Part shown: positions 5,668 through 11,744 of the stretch, piece after piece | How the letters are laid out: every line of letters starts with the position of its first letter | How positions within the stretch are numbered: the stretch's first letter is position 1 | Assembly (NCBI GenBank): GCA_944371545.1 | Contig: CALVXT010000011.1 | Span: 1 to 14,306 of the forward strand | DNA length: 14,306 nt | Source: an uncultured Bacilli bacterium | GTDB taxonomy: Bacteria > Bacillota_I > Bacilli_A > RF39 > UBA660 | Direction: 5' to 3' | Notes under the pieces: generated by a model | Told to the model about the DNA's origin: nothing | Databases searched by the model: none | The model's input: only the letters and a program-made list of their open reading frames with translations | Position numbers and translations under genes: made by a program

Positions 5668-6869
5668 GCGAATATATAAAAAATAATTACAGTTTAGATA
5701 GTGAGTTTATCGATGCAACATTTAAAAAGGCAACTAAACTTACAAAAAAAGTAGTAAAAAGTTTTGGGGCAAGAGGTCATATTCAAAAACTTTATAAAAT
5801 AAAAAAAATAGACGATACTTGTACTTGCAATGATTTTAAAATTTCTATAAGAAAACAAATTAAAAGATGCAACATAAATGTAAATAATTTAGAAGCACGT
5901 TTACTTAATGCAATAAATAGTAATGCCTATGAAAAACTTGCGAAAATTGATTTTCAAAATAAAAATAATATGCTTTTCATAGGTTCTGGTGGTTCTTTTG
6001 CAGGCGCTAAATTCTCATCAAAACTAATCAATTTTTTGTATGGAACAAATGGAATTGCTTTATATCCAAGGAATGTATATTATAGAAATAACAGTAATGT
6101 AGATTTAATATTTTTATTTAGTTACTCGGGCACGACAAACGATCTATTTACATCAACAAATTCCATTGAAAATACAAAAAAATACATTATAACAAAAGGT
6201 AAAATACAAAAAGTAATAACCAAAGCAGAAGTGTTGAAAAACAACGTTATTTCATATAGAACAGGAACAAATAAAGGCAAAGAAAGAGGCTTTTTGTCTT
6301 TTGAAGGTGCTTTAGCGCCAGCCAGTTTATTTTTAAAACTTTATTTTGAAAAAACACAAAAAAGTAATGCAGAAGAATTTATTAAAAATAGTATAAATTA
6401 TTGGAAAACATATTTTAGTAAATATTTCAAAGAAAATAAAAAAGAGTTAAACGAGTTTTTAAAAGAAGAAAGTTATTTAAATATTTTTACAGGGGATTTT
6501 ACTGAATCAGCTGGTTTCGATTTAGAAAGTAAAATTGTAGAGTCAGGTATTTATAATTGTATAATGCATGAAAAGAAAAATTTTTCTCATGGAAGATTTA
6601 TCAATTATGAACAGTTAAGTCACAAAAAAAATATTTATTTTAAACAAAAAACTACAACTTCTTATGAAAAAGAATTATTAAATTATTTAAAGAATGATCA
6701 AAATTTAATCATTGAAAGTAGATACGATGGTATATTGTGTGAATACGATCTATTGATTGCTTCTCAATATTTAATATACTTTATATCTAATTTTCTTAAC
6801 ATAGATATTTCAAAACCCATTTATAGTGAAGAAGCCATGAAAATTTATTTTTATAAAGGAGACTTATAA
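5658..6869 (+). CDS. PfkB C-terminus plus SIS sugar-phosphate-binding domains, second part of the fusion
   Basis: Residues 1-45 are the missing C-terminal helices of the PfkB kinase (ending KSFGARGHIQ, where PfkB proteins read v..xGar), so this is not an independent gene; the ATG at 5658 is probably just the codon after the slip point. After a linker containing CTC (55-57) comes a SIS domain: FIGSGGSFAGAKFSSKL (107-123) and FSYSGTTNDL (154-163), the phosphate-binding SxSG loop. A second half contains FDLESKIVESG (287-297) and HEKKNFSHGRF (304-314), the Glu/His pattern of SIS isomerases, so a double-SIS arrangement of about 350 residues is likely. SIS domains bind or isomerise phosphosugars (GlmS, GmhA, KpsF types). 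Together the fusion would be about 654 residues that phosphorylate and isomerise or bind one sugar. A terminator follows directly. Confidence 0.82.
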   Translation: MFISEYIKNNYSLDSEFIDATFKKATKLTKKVVKSFGARGHIQKLYKIKKIDDTCTCNDFKISIRKQIKRCNINVNNLEARLLNAINSNAYEKLAKIDFQNKNNMLFIGSGGSFAGAKFSSKLINFLYGTNGIALYPRNVYYRNNSNVDLIFLFSYSGTTNDLFTSTNSIENTKKYIITKGKIQKVITKAEVLKNNVISYRTGTNKGKERGFLSFEGALAPASLFLKLYFEKTQKSNAEEFIKNSINYWKTYFSKYFKENKKELNEFLKEESYLNIFTGDFTESAGFDLESKIVESGIYNCIMHEKKNFSHGRFINYEQLSHKKNIYFKQKTTTSYEKELLNYLKNDQNLIIESRYDGILCEYDLLIASQYLIYFISNFLNIDISKPIYSEEAMKIYFYKGDL

Positions 6870-6882
6870 TACAACAAAATAT

Positions 6883-6907
6883 GTGCTAACTTAGCACTTC
6901 TTTTTTT
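6883..6907 (+). terminator. Intrinsic terminator of the kinase-SIS gene
   Basis: GTGCTA (6883-6888) pairs with TAGCAC (6892-6897) around a three-base loop, followed by TTC and seven T. Confidence 0.75.
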
Positions 6908-6917
6908 ATCCTTTTTT

Positions 6918-6926
6918 TGATATGCT
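6918..6926 (+). promoter_or_regulatory. Probable extended -10 of the 333-aa membrane protein gene
   Basis: TGA-TATGCT is an extended -10 candidate; TATAAG at 6930-6935 is an alternative. Neither has a good -35. Confidence 0.4.
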
Positions 6927-6941
6927 GAATATAAGAAAGAA

Positions 6942-7943
6942 ATGAGGATATATGAAAAAAGAAAAGAAAAAATGACAAAAAGTATAATTTTATTTTTTGT
7001 CATACTTGTTTTATTACTCCTTCTAGTACCTATACCTAAAAAATATAAAGATGGAGGTTCAGTAGATTACAACGCCTTACTATATCAAATACGCATTTAT
7101 CATAGACTCGATTTAGAGTGTAAAGATGGATATAGAGATGGGTTAGAAATTAAAATTTTAGGAAAGACAGTTTACCAAAAAATAGAAGAAAAAGATATAA
7201 ACAATACAGAAAACAATTATGTAAGAATGATTAAAGTACATGGAAGTCTTTATTATGATACAGGTAAAGAAAGTACGATTATTGGTAGATGTGGTGTAAT
7301 GGATGGTAAAATTATTTCTCATGTTCCTTTAGCAGCAATTCCAACCAAAAACAATGAATCAAATTTTGAAGGAGACTATGAATATCAAATTATTGATAAC
7401 AATACCATAGAAGTTTTAATAGAAAATAAATGGCAAGTATTTAAAAATAAAAAAGAAGATAAAGGAATATTAAATGTCGAAGAACTTCTAAAAAATTTAG
7501 TAGATACTACTTCTTATCAAGATTTTTTGTTAACAGATTACATAAATATTGATTTATCTCAAATAGAAGAAATCTATGCTAAGAAAAATGATGAAAATTT
7601 TTATCTTCTACTAAAAACAAATAATACAGAAATAATCAGAAAAATAAAATTTTCTTTGCTAACTGAAACCTATCAATTTTATGATTTTAACAATGGATAT
7701 TACTTATTTAATAAAAATGAAAATCCTCTTTTGATTACAGAAATAAATGGAACTATCACAAAAGTTGAAACAAGCAAAATAACAATTCAAACAGGAAATG
7801 AAACATACAATGTTTCCCATAATTTTTCTGTTGCTTTAGAAGAAGGACAAGCAGTTCGAATTTTATATAACAAAAAAGAAGAAATGGATAGTTCTTATCA
7901 AATAAAACCATTTTTTATAGAAATCCTTGAAGAGCAAAAATAA
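6942..7943 (+). CDS. Membrane-anchored protein with external domain, unknown function
   Basis: Up to 333 residues: a basic N-terminus, one membrane segment (about 13-31) and an external part of about 300 residues. The segment YKDGGSVDYNALLYQIRIYHRLD (35-57) is a pattern I know from uncharacterised Firmicutes surface proteins, which suggests a shared but unnamed family. The last 70 residues (ITEINGTITKVETSKITIQT…) look like a small beta-barrel, reminiscent of a segment in the next gene's product. The start is uncertain: ATG 6942 has only a weak AAGAAAG behind it, while ATG 6972 (M11) overlaps the stop of a seven-codon frame MKKEKKK that has a good GAGGA. Both starts keep the membrane anchor. 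It may form a pair with the following regulator, although the latter has its own promoter. Confidence 0.75.
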   Translation: MRIYEKRKEKMTKSIILFFVILVLLLLLVPIPKKYKDGGSVDYNALLYQIRIYHRLDLECKDGYRDGLEIKILGKTVYQKIEEKDINNTENNYVRMIKVHGSLYYDTGKESTIIGRCGVMDGKIISHVPLAAIPTKNNESNFEGDYEYQIIDNNTIEVLIENKWQVFKNKKEDKGILNVEELLKNLVDTTSYQDFLLTDYINIDLSQIEEIYAKKNDENFYLLLKTNNTEIIRKIKFSLLTETYQFYDFNNGYYLFNKNENPLLITEINGTITKVETSKITIQTGNETYNVSHNFSVALEEGQAVRILYNKKEEMDSSYQIKPFFIEILEEQK

Positions 7944-7990
7944 CAAAAGATTATACAAGAAATACCTAAAATAATAAAAATAAAAAATAA

Positions 7991-8016
7991 TATCCACGTT
8001 TTGTTTGGATACTTTT
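7991..8016 (+). terminator. Possible weak terminator
   Basis: TATCCA (7991-7996) can pair with TGGATA (8006-8011) around a nine-base loop, followed by CTTTT. The stem is short and AT-rich, so read-through into the next gene is likely. Confidence 0.3.
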
Positions 8017-8030
8017 CAAATTTTTTTCGA

Positions 8031-8036
8031 TATAAT
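8031..8036 (+). promoter_or_regulatory. -10 box of the large XRE regulator gene
   Basis: TATAAT lies 24 bases before the ATG; GAGGA (8049-8053) is the ribosome binding site. The -35 is not clear (TTGGAT at 8005-8010 would need a 20-base spacer). Confidence 0.5.
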
Positions 8037-8060
8037 TCTTTCAGAAATGAGGATTAATAT

Positions 8061-9488
8061 ATGGATCAAGGAAAAATTGGAAAATTTATTGCTAAACTAC
8101 GCAAAGAAAAAGGGTTGACTCAAAAACAGTTAGCAGAAAAACTAAATGTTACAGACCGAGCTGTTTCAAATTGGGAAAATGGCAGAAGAATGCCTGACTT
8201 ATCATTATTTAAACCACTATGTGAAACTTTAGAAATTACAATAAACGAACTTATTTTAGGTGAAAAAGTTCCAGAAGAAAAACAAAAAGAAACTTCAGAA
8301 ACTGTTCTTCTTAATACATTAAAAAATAGTGAACAAAAACAAAAAAGAAATAATCATTTAATAAGTATTTTATTTACGTTTTGTTTTATCTTTGTTTTAA
8401 TATTATTTATTACCATTGTTCATTTTAAGGAAGTATATCCAAAAATAGATATATACAGTATGTCCGTTTCTTTAAAAGAAGAAAATAATGGAGAAGAGCT
8501 AGAGAAAAAGCTTACAGTAAACAATCAAAATATATATTACTATGGTATTGATGGTGTCTTTGTTTGTAACGGCGAGAATACCTGCGCTGAATTAAAACAA
8601 GCATTAGGATATAAGCAAATTGATTTAGAAAAATTAGAAAAATATTTAAATTCAGAATGGCAACTAAATCGTACAAATAAGGAAAGTTTATATGATGGAG
8701 GAACAAGTATATATCATACGGATGAATATTCGGTAATTCTTTGTAATACTCTTGAAGGAAATAAAGATGTGTATATCGGTAATTCATCTATGGTAGATGA
8801 ATTAGATGGAATTTACTGTGGGCATAAGGCACGTAAATTTGAAACCTTTGCAAGAACTTATCAAATTTTACAAACAAAAATGATAGATGAAGAAACAATA
8901 GAACTTACTGTACAAAATGCATCAGGACTAACTGCAGTAATATCCCTTTCAAATACCTATGAATGGCTAGTCGGTAAATCTTATGAAATTACATTTTATA
9001 CAATGGAAACTTTCGAAGATACTATAGAAAATATTTTTACACATTCAAATATTTATGGCATAAAAGAACTTGAAAACATAGAAGAAGGAAAAAACGAATC
9101 CATAATCGTAAATAAACAATTAACTAGTACAGCAGAATTAAATGAAATTGAAGGCGTGGTCATGACAATCGTTGACGGGACTTTAACAAATAAAGGCGCT
9201 ACTATCTTAATTACCGATTATAGTGGAGAACGTTATACCTATGGACTTTGGTATCGTATAGACCAAAAAATAGATGGTAAATGGCAAGAAAGAGAGTACG
9301 TTGTAGATGATAATGTTGGTTGGAATATGCCTGCCTTTTATGTAGATAAAAATCATGAACTTATGATGGAAGAGGATTGGTCATGGCTTTATGGTGAGCT
9401 AGAAAAAGGAGAGTATCGTCTTGTAAAAAGTGCTTTTCTAGATGACTTGAAGCATAAATATTTTTCAGTAGAGTTTGAAATAAAATAA
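8061..9488 (+). CDS. Transmembrane XRE-family regulator with a large external region ending in an Ig-like domain
   Basis: The 475 residues contain a Cro/CI helix-turn-helix (about 5-64, core TQKQLAEKLNVTDRAVSNWE), a charged linker, one membrane segment (about 99-121) and about 350 external residues. The outer part appears to have three blocks: 150-260 (GVFVCNGENTCAELKQAL and SVILCNTLEGNKDVYIG, a pattern shared with Firmicutes lipoproteins), a small beta-barrel (262-315), and a C-terminal bacterial Ig-like domain (363-475) recognisable by LTNKGATILITDYSG, TYGLWYRI and LYGELEKGEYRLVK. The Ig-like type normally occurs on surface proteins, so its fusion to a DNA-binding domain makes a one-protein membrane sensor. 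GAGGA lies seven bases before the ATG and a strong terminator follows. The ligand and target are unknown; the preceding membrane protein gene is the nearest candidate partner. Confidence 0.88.
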   Translation: MDQGKIGKFIAKLRKEKGLTQKQLAEKLNVTDRAVSNWENGRRMPDLSLFKPLCETLEITINELILGEKVPEEKQKETSETVLLNTLKNSEQKQKRNNHLISILFTFCFIFVLILFITIVHFKEVYPKIDIYSMSVSLKEENNGEELEKKLTVNNQNIYYYGIDGVFVCNGENTCAELKQALGYKQIDLEKLEKYLNSEWQLNRTNKESLYDGGTSIYHTDEYSVILCNTLEGNKDVYIGNSSMVDELDGIYCGHKARKFETFARTYQILQTKMIDEETIELTVQNASGLTAVISLSNTYEWLVGKSYEITFYTMETFEDTIENIFTHSNIYGIKELENIEEGKNESIIVNKQLTSTAELNEIEGVVMTIVDGTLTNKGATILITDYSGERYTYGLWYRIDQKIDGKWQEREYVVDDNVGWNMPAFYVDKNHELMMEEDWSWLYGELEKGEYRLVKSAFLDDLKHKYFSVEFEIK

Positions 9489-9522
9489 TTCTTGTACAGC
9501 GTAATTTTTATTGAAAAATGGC

Positions 9523-9551
9523 AAAAAATTACTCCGTAGAGTATTTTTTTT
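9523..9551 (+). terminator. Intrinsic terminator of the large XRE regulator
   Basis: TACTC/GAGTA closes a CGTA loop (9530-9543) and, after one T-T mismatch, six A-T pairs extend the stem into an eight-T run. Confidence 0.75.
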
Positions 9552-9564
9552 AGCTTTAATAAAA

Positions 9565-9580
9565 CTTTTTATAGTATAAT
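9565..9580 (+). promoter_or_regulatory. -10 region of the Nudix-kinase operon
   Basis: CTTTTTATAGTATAAT with TATAAT at 9575-9580, identical over 16 bases to the region before the other Nudix gene at 3691. The leader before the ATG is about 50 bases, with GAGGTGA (9623-9629) as ribosome binding site. Confidence 0.55.
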
Positions 9581-9636
9581 TATAAGCATAAAAGAAAAAA
9601 ATTAAAATATTTTAATAATTTTGAGGTGAAGAAAAA

Positions 9637-10245
9637 ATGAATAATCAAGAAATTTTAAATAAAATAAAAAAATTGTCAATAGAAGAACAGAGAAACATAC
9701 CGTACGAAGATTTAGAATCTATTGTAAATCAATTGTCAGCCGATGAAATTATAGAATTGAGCAATATTATTGGCTATCCGGTTTTCACAAGAATGTGTAT
9801 GGGCTCTCTTCGTCATAAATTTGTTTTACTACAAGATGGGGCAGCTGCTATTATAGTAAATAAAGAAGGACAAATCCTTTTACAGAGTAGAGCAGATAGA
9901 GACAAATGGGGACTTCCTGGAGGATGTCAAGAACTTGGAGAAACCATGGAAGAAACAATTATCCGAGAAATAAAAGAGGAAACAAATCTTAACGTCTCAG
10001 AAAATGATTTAAAATTAATCGCGTTCGTTTCTGGTTCAAGTAGAAGAAACAATTATCCAAATGGTGATGTAGTTATAAATAATACTGCATTATACTATGT
10101 TTCTAACTATAGTGGTGAATTAAAATGGGATAAGGAATCAAAAGACATGAAATTTTTTAACCTAGATAATCTTCCTAAAAATCAAAATGATCCCGATTTG
10201 ATAGAGAGATATGTACGAATAAGAAAGAAAGATTCCCATGAGTAA
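9637..10245 (+). CDS. Nudix hydrolase with a helical N-terminal extension
   Basis: The 202 residues have an N-terminal helical extension of about 60 residues (ending MCMGSLRHKF, 55-62) and a Nudix domain from about 65. The box is G96-x5-E102-x7-R110-E111-x-x-E114-E115, complete in its metal ligands, with Asn (N117) where Gly is usual. WGLPGG (91-96) leads into it. Members with this layout hydrolyse nucleotide-sugar, dinucleotide or modified NTP substrates; which one cannot be read here. The gene's stop overlaps the start of a P-loop kinase gene by eight bases, so the two are one operon and probably act on related small phosphorylated compounds. It differs clearly in length and extension from the Nudix protein encoded at 3724. 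Confidence 0.92.
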   Translation: MNNQEILNKIKKLSIEEQRNIPYEDLESIVNQLSADEIIELSNIIGYPVFTRMCMGSLRHKFVLLQDGAAAIIVNKEGQILLQSRADRDKWGLPGGCQELGETMEETIIREIKEETNLNVSENDLKLIAFVSGSSRRNNYPNGDVVINNTALYYVSNYSGELKWDKESKDMKFFNLDNLPKNQNDPDLIERYVRIRKKDSHE

Positions 10246-10753
10246 ATTATATATTATAACCGGACCAGCTGGAGTTGGAAAAAGCACAGTCTCTTATTCT
10301 CTTGCTAACTCATTAAAAAAATCCGTATTACTAGAAGGAGATGATATTTATCATCAAGTAATAGGTGGATATGTTCCTGCTTGGAAAGAACAAAATCACT
10401 TAGATGTTTTTTGGAAAGTTTGCATAAAAACAATCGAAATATACTTAGAAACTGGATATGACGTTATTTTTAATTATATTATTATGAAAGAAAAATTTTA
10501 CGAATTGCAAAAAATATTTAAAAATTTCGAAACAAAATTTATTGTCTTATTGGTAAACGAAGAAACTATCTTAAAACGAGATCAAGAAAGACCTGAAGAT
10601 TGTCAAATGAAAGAAAGATGTATAATTTTGTTAAATAAATTTGTCGCAGAAAATTATCCATCAAATTATATTCTTTATACAGACCAGCTATCCATTCAAG
10701 ATGTAACAAAACAAATTATTTCAGAAAAACGTTTTTCTATAAAAGAAAAATAA
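10238..10753 (+). CDS. Small P-loop kinase (AAA_33-type)
   Basis: The 171-residue protein has a Walker A motif GPAGVGKST (9-17), a GDD (34-36) after the second strand where small-molecule kinases place catalytic or metal-binding Asp, and a lid region with R114, D115 and R118 followed by CQMKER (122-127), a phrase typical of small-molecule kinases related to chloramphenicol phosphotransferase, shikimate kinase and zeta-type enzymes. It has no membrane segment. It starts inside the Nudix gene and lacks its own good ribosome binding site, so translation is probably coupled. The substrate is unknown; no antitoxin gene is adjacent, which argues against a zeta toxin. The lid cysteines and Arg residues are consistent with an active enzyme. 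Confidence 0.85.
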   Translation: MSKLYIITGPAGVGKSTVSYSLANSLKKSVLLEGDDIYHQVIGGYVPAWKEQNHLDVFWKVCIKTIEIYLETGYDVIFNYIIMKEKFYELQKIFKNFETKFIVLLVNEETILKRDQERPEDCQMKERCIILLNKFVAENYPSNYILYTDQLSIQDVTKQIISEKRFSIKEK

Positions 10754-10781
10754 GGATATCATTTTTAAGGATATCATTTTT
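10752..10781. repeat. Perfect 15-base tandem duplication at a convergent gene junction
   Basis: AAGGATATCATTTTT occurs twice in a row (10752-10766 and 10767-10781). Because GATATC is self-complementary, the two copies can form a six-base stem (10755-10760 with 10770-10775) followed by a T-run, making a weak terminator between the kinase gene and the convergent TetR gene, whose stop codon overlaps the second copy. Confidence 0.65.
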
Positions 10782-11307
10782 AGATATTCTTGTTTTTATA
10801 TTCTTCTTTTAAAATTAATTCAATTTCTTCTGGAGATTCTTTGCATCCGTTATTTAGCCATTTTTTAATAATCGCGTTTAATCCAGCTTTAAAAAATTCC
10901 ATGTGATAATCAATAAATTGATCATTAAAAAAATTTTTAGCTAAATTATTATCATATTCTCGAACAATAAAGTTCTGATCTTTATTTAATTTAAAATAGG
11001 TTCGATAAAAAATTTGATTTTCTTTAATATGCTTAAAAAGTTTTAAAAAATTATTGGAATTATATTTGTTCATTCTTTCATCTTGATAAAGTGAAAAAAC
11101 TTCATGTTCTAATTCTTCAGCAACTTTGTCAGCTAAATCGTAAACGTCTAGATAATTTGCATAAAAAGTAGAACGGTTAATGTTTGCTTTCTCACAAATC
11201 TCTGTGACAGAAATTTTATTTAATTCTTTTTCTTGAAGTAACTGTACAAAAATTTTTTCAATTTTTTTCTTTGATTCTTTTTTTCTTTTATTATTTGGTG
11301 TATTCAT
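10780..11307 (-). CDS. TetR-family transcriptional regulator
   Basis: The 175-residue product starts at the ATG at 11305-11307 (MNTPNNKRKK), chosen because GGAGGT lies directly upstream; the longer open frame would run through the promoter. The N-terminal domain carries the TetR helix-turn-helix (ISVTEICEKANINRSTFYANY, with preceding KKKIEKIF). The C-terminal region ends with FFKAGLNAIIKKWLNNGCKESPEE, the form typical of Clostridia and Bacilli TetR proteins of the TetR_C_8 type. It is divergent from a two-gene unit and two copies of an AACAA-N3-TTGTT palindrome sit in the shared region, so it most likely represses itself and those two genes. The inducing ligand cannot be seen. Confidence 0.9.
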   Translation of the reverse strand: MNTPNNKRKKESKKKIEKIFVQLLQEKELNKISVTEICEKANINRSTFYANYLDVYDLADKVAEELEHEVFSLYQDERMNKYNSNNFLKLFKHIKENQIFYRTYFKLNKDQNFIVREYDNNLAKNFFNDQFIDYHMEFFKAGLNAIIKKWLNNGCKESPEEIELILKEEYKNKNI

Positions 11308-11324
11308 ACTACCTCCATTAATCC

Positions 11325-11337
11325 AACAAATGTTGTT
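11325..11337. promoter_or_regulatory. Probable TetR operator 1
   Basis: AACAAATGTTGTT is a perfect inverted repeat, AACAA-N3-TTGTT. It lies between the predicted tetR transcription start and its ribosome binding site, and about ten bases upstream of the -35 of the divergent promoter. It differs from operator 2 at one central base. Confidence 0.6.
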
Positions 11338-11347
11338 AAATTGATGA

Positions 11348-11376
11348 TTGTTTCTTTTCTTGAAAAAAATTATACT
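11348..11376 (+). promoter_or_regulatory. Promoter of the 11-mer repeat protein operon
   Basis: TTGTTT (11348-11353), 17 bases, TATACT (11371-11376). Predicted start near 11383, so operator 2 lies just downstream of it where a bound repressor would block polymerase. Confidence 0.65.
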
Positions 11377-11397
11377 AAAAATGAATGAAACAAACAA
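11369..11397 (-). promoter_or_regulatory. Promoter of the TetR gene, overlapping the divergent promoter
   Basis: On the minus strand TTGTTT (11392-11397), 17 bases, TATAAT (11369-11374). Its -10 overlaps the -10 of the plus-strand promoter and its -35 overlaps operator 2, so the two promoters are mutually exclusive and share repression. Confidence 0.65.
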
Positions 11398-11405
11398 GTG
11401 TTGTT
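11393..11405. promoter_or_regulatory. Probable TetR operator 2
   Basis: AACAAGTGTTGTT, the same AACAA-N3-TTGTT palindrome as operator 1, 68 bases away centre to centre. It covers the tetR -35 box and lies about ten bases after the start of the divergent transcript. Confidence 0.65.
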
Positions 11406-11423
11406 TTAGGAAGGAGAGAGAGT

Positions 11424-11660
11424 ATGTCTAAAATTGTTGATGCGAACAAAAAAATTGAAAAAGCTGTCGTAGGTGGCTATAAAAAAATCGAAGATACTGT
11501 AGTAAATGGGTATCAAAAGATCGAAGATACAGTAGTTGGTGGTTACGAAAAAATTGAAAACAAATTCGTAGATACTTTTTTAAGAAAAGATGATGAAACC
11601 ATTGAAGAAGCTAAAGAAAGATTAAATAAAGAACAAGAAGAACGTAAAAAAAATAAATAA
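11424..11660 (+). CDS. Small protein built of four 11-residue repeats
   Basis: The 78-residue product starts at 11424, eight bases after GGAAGGAG. Four 11-residue units follow each other: ANKKIEKAVVG (7-17), GYKKIEDTVVN (18-28), GYQKIEDTVVG (29-39) and GYEKIENKFVD (40-50). The 11-residue period with alternating hydrophobic and charged positions is that of amphipathic helices that lie on membranes or lipid surfaces (apolipoprotein- or LEA-like). The rest is a charged tail (FLRKDDETIEEAKERL…KKNK). Proteins like this are common beside TetR genes in Firmicutes, but I know of no established function. It is cytoplasmic by sequence (no signal or membrane segment) and is followed by a membrane protein gene in the same unit. 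Confidence 0.85.
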   Translation: MSKIVDANKKIEKAVVGGYKKIEDTVVNGYQKIEDTVVGGYEKIENKFVDTFLRKDDETIEEAKERLNKEQEERKKNK

Positions 11661-11686
11661 AAGGAGTGTGTATAATCTGAAAAAAA

Positions 11687-11720
11687 GTTCAAGGTTTTCA
11701 TTTCTATGTGTACCTTGAAC
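11687..11720 (+). promoter_or_regulatory. 9-bp stem-loop in the leader of the four-helix protein gene
   Basis: GTTCAAGGT (11687-11695) pairs perfectly with ACCTTGAAC (11712-11720) around a 16-base loop. There is no T-run, so it is not a standard terminator; it may adjust the ratio of the two proteins of the unit or stabilise the transcript. Confidence 0.5.
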
Positions 11721-11744
11721 GTAGAGAAAGGAATGAAACTTGTT

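Noticed and set aside
8512..8787. Minus-strand open frame inside the large XRE regulator gene
   Set aside because: It is a shadow of a well-supported plus-strand gene, with no ribosome binding site and a Tyr/His/Leu-rich composition typical of antisense frames.
10238..10753. Zeta-type toxin
   Set aside because: There is no small antitoxin gene next to it, and it is coupled to a Nudix gene; a metabolic kinase is more likely.
11308..11397. Longer N-terminus of the TetR protein starting at 11397
   Set aside because: It would be translated from promoter and operator sequence; GGAGGT directly precedes the ATG at 11307.
11385..11423. Longer N-terminus of the 11-mer repeat protein starting at 11385
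   Set aside because: It would run through operator 2 and the ribosome binding site; the ATG at 11424 is well spaced from GGAAGGAG.
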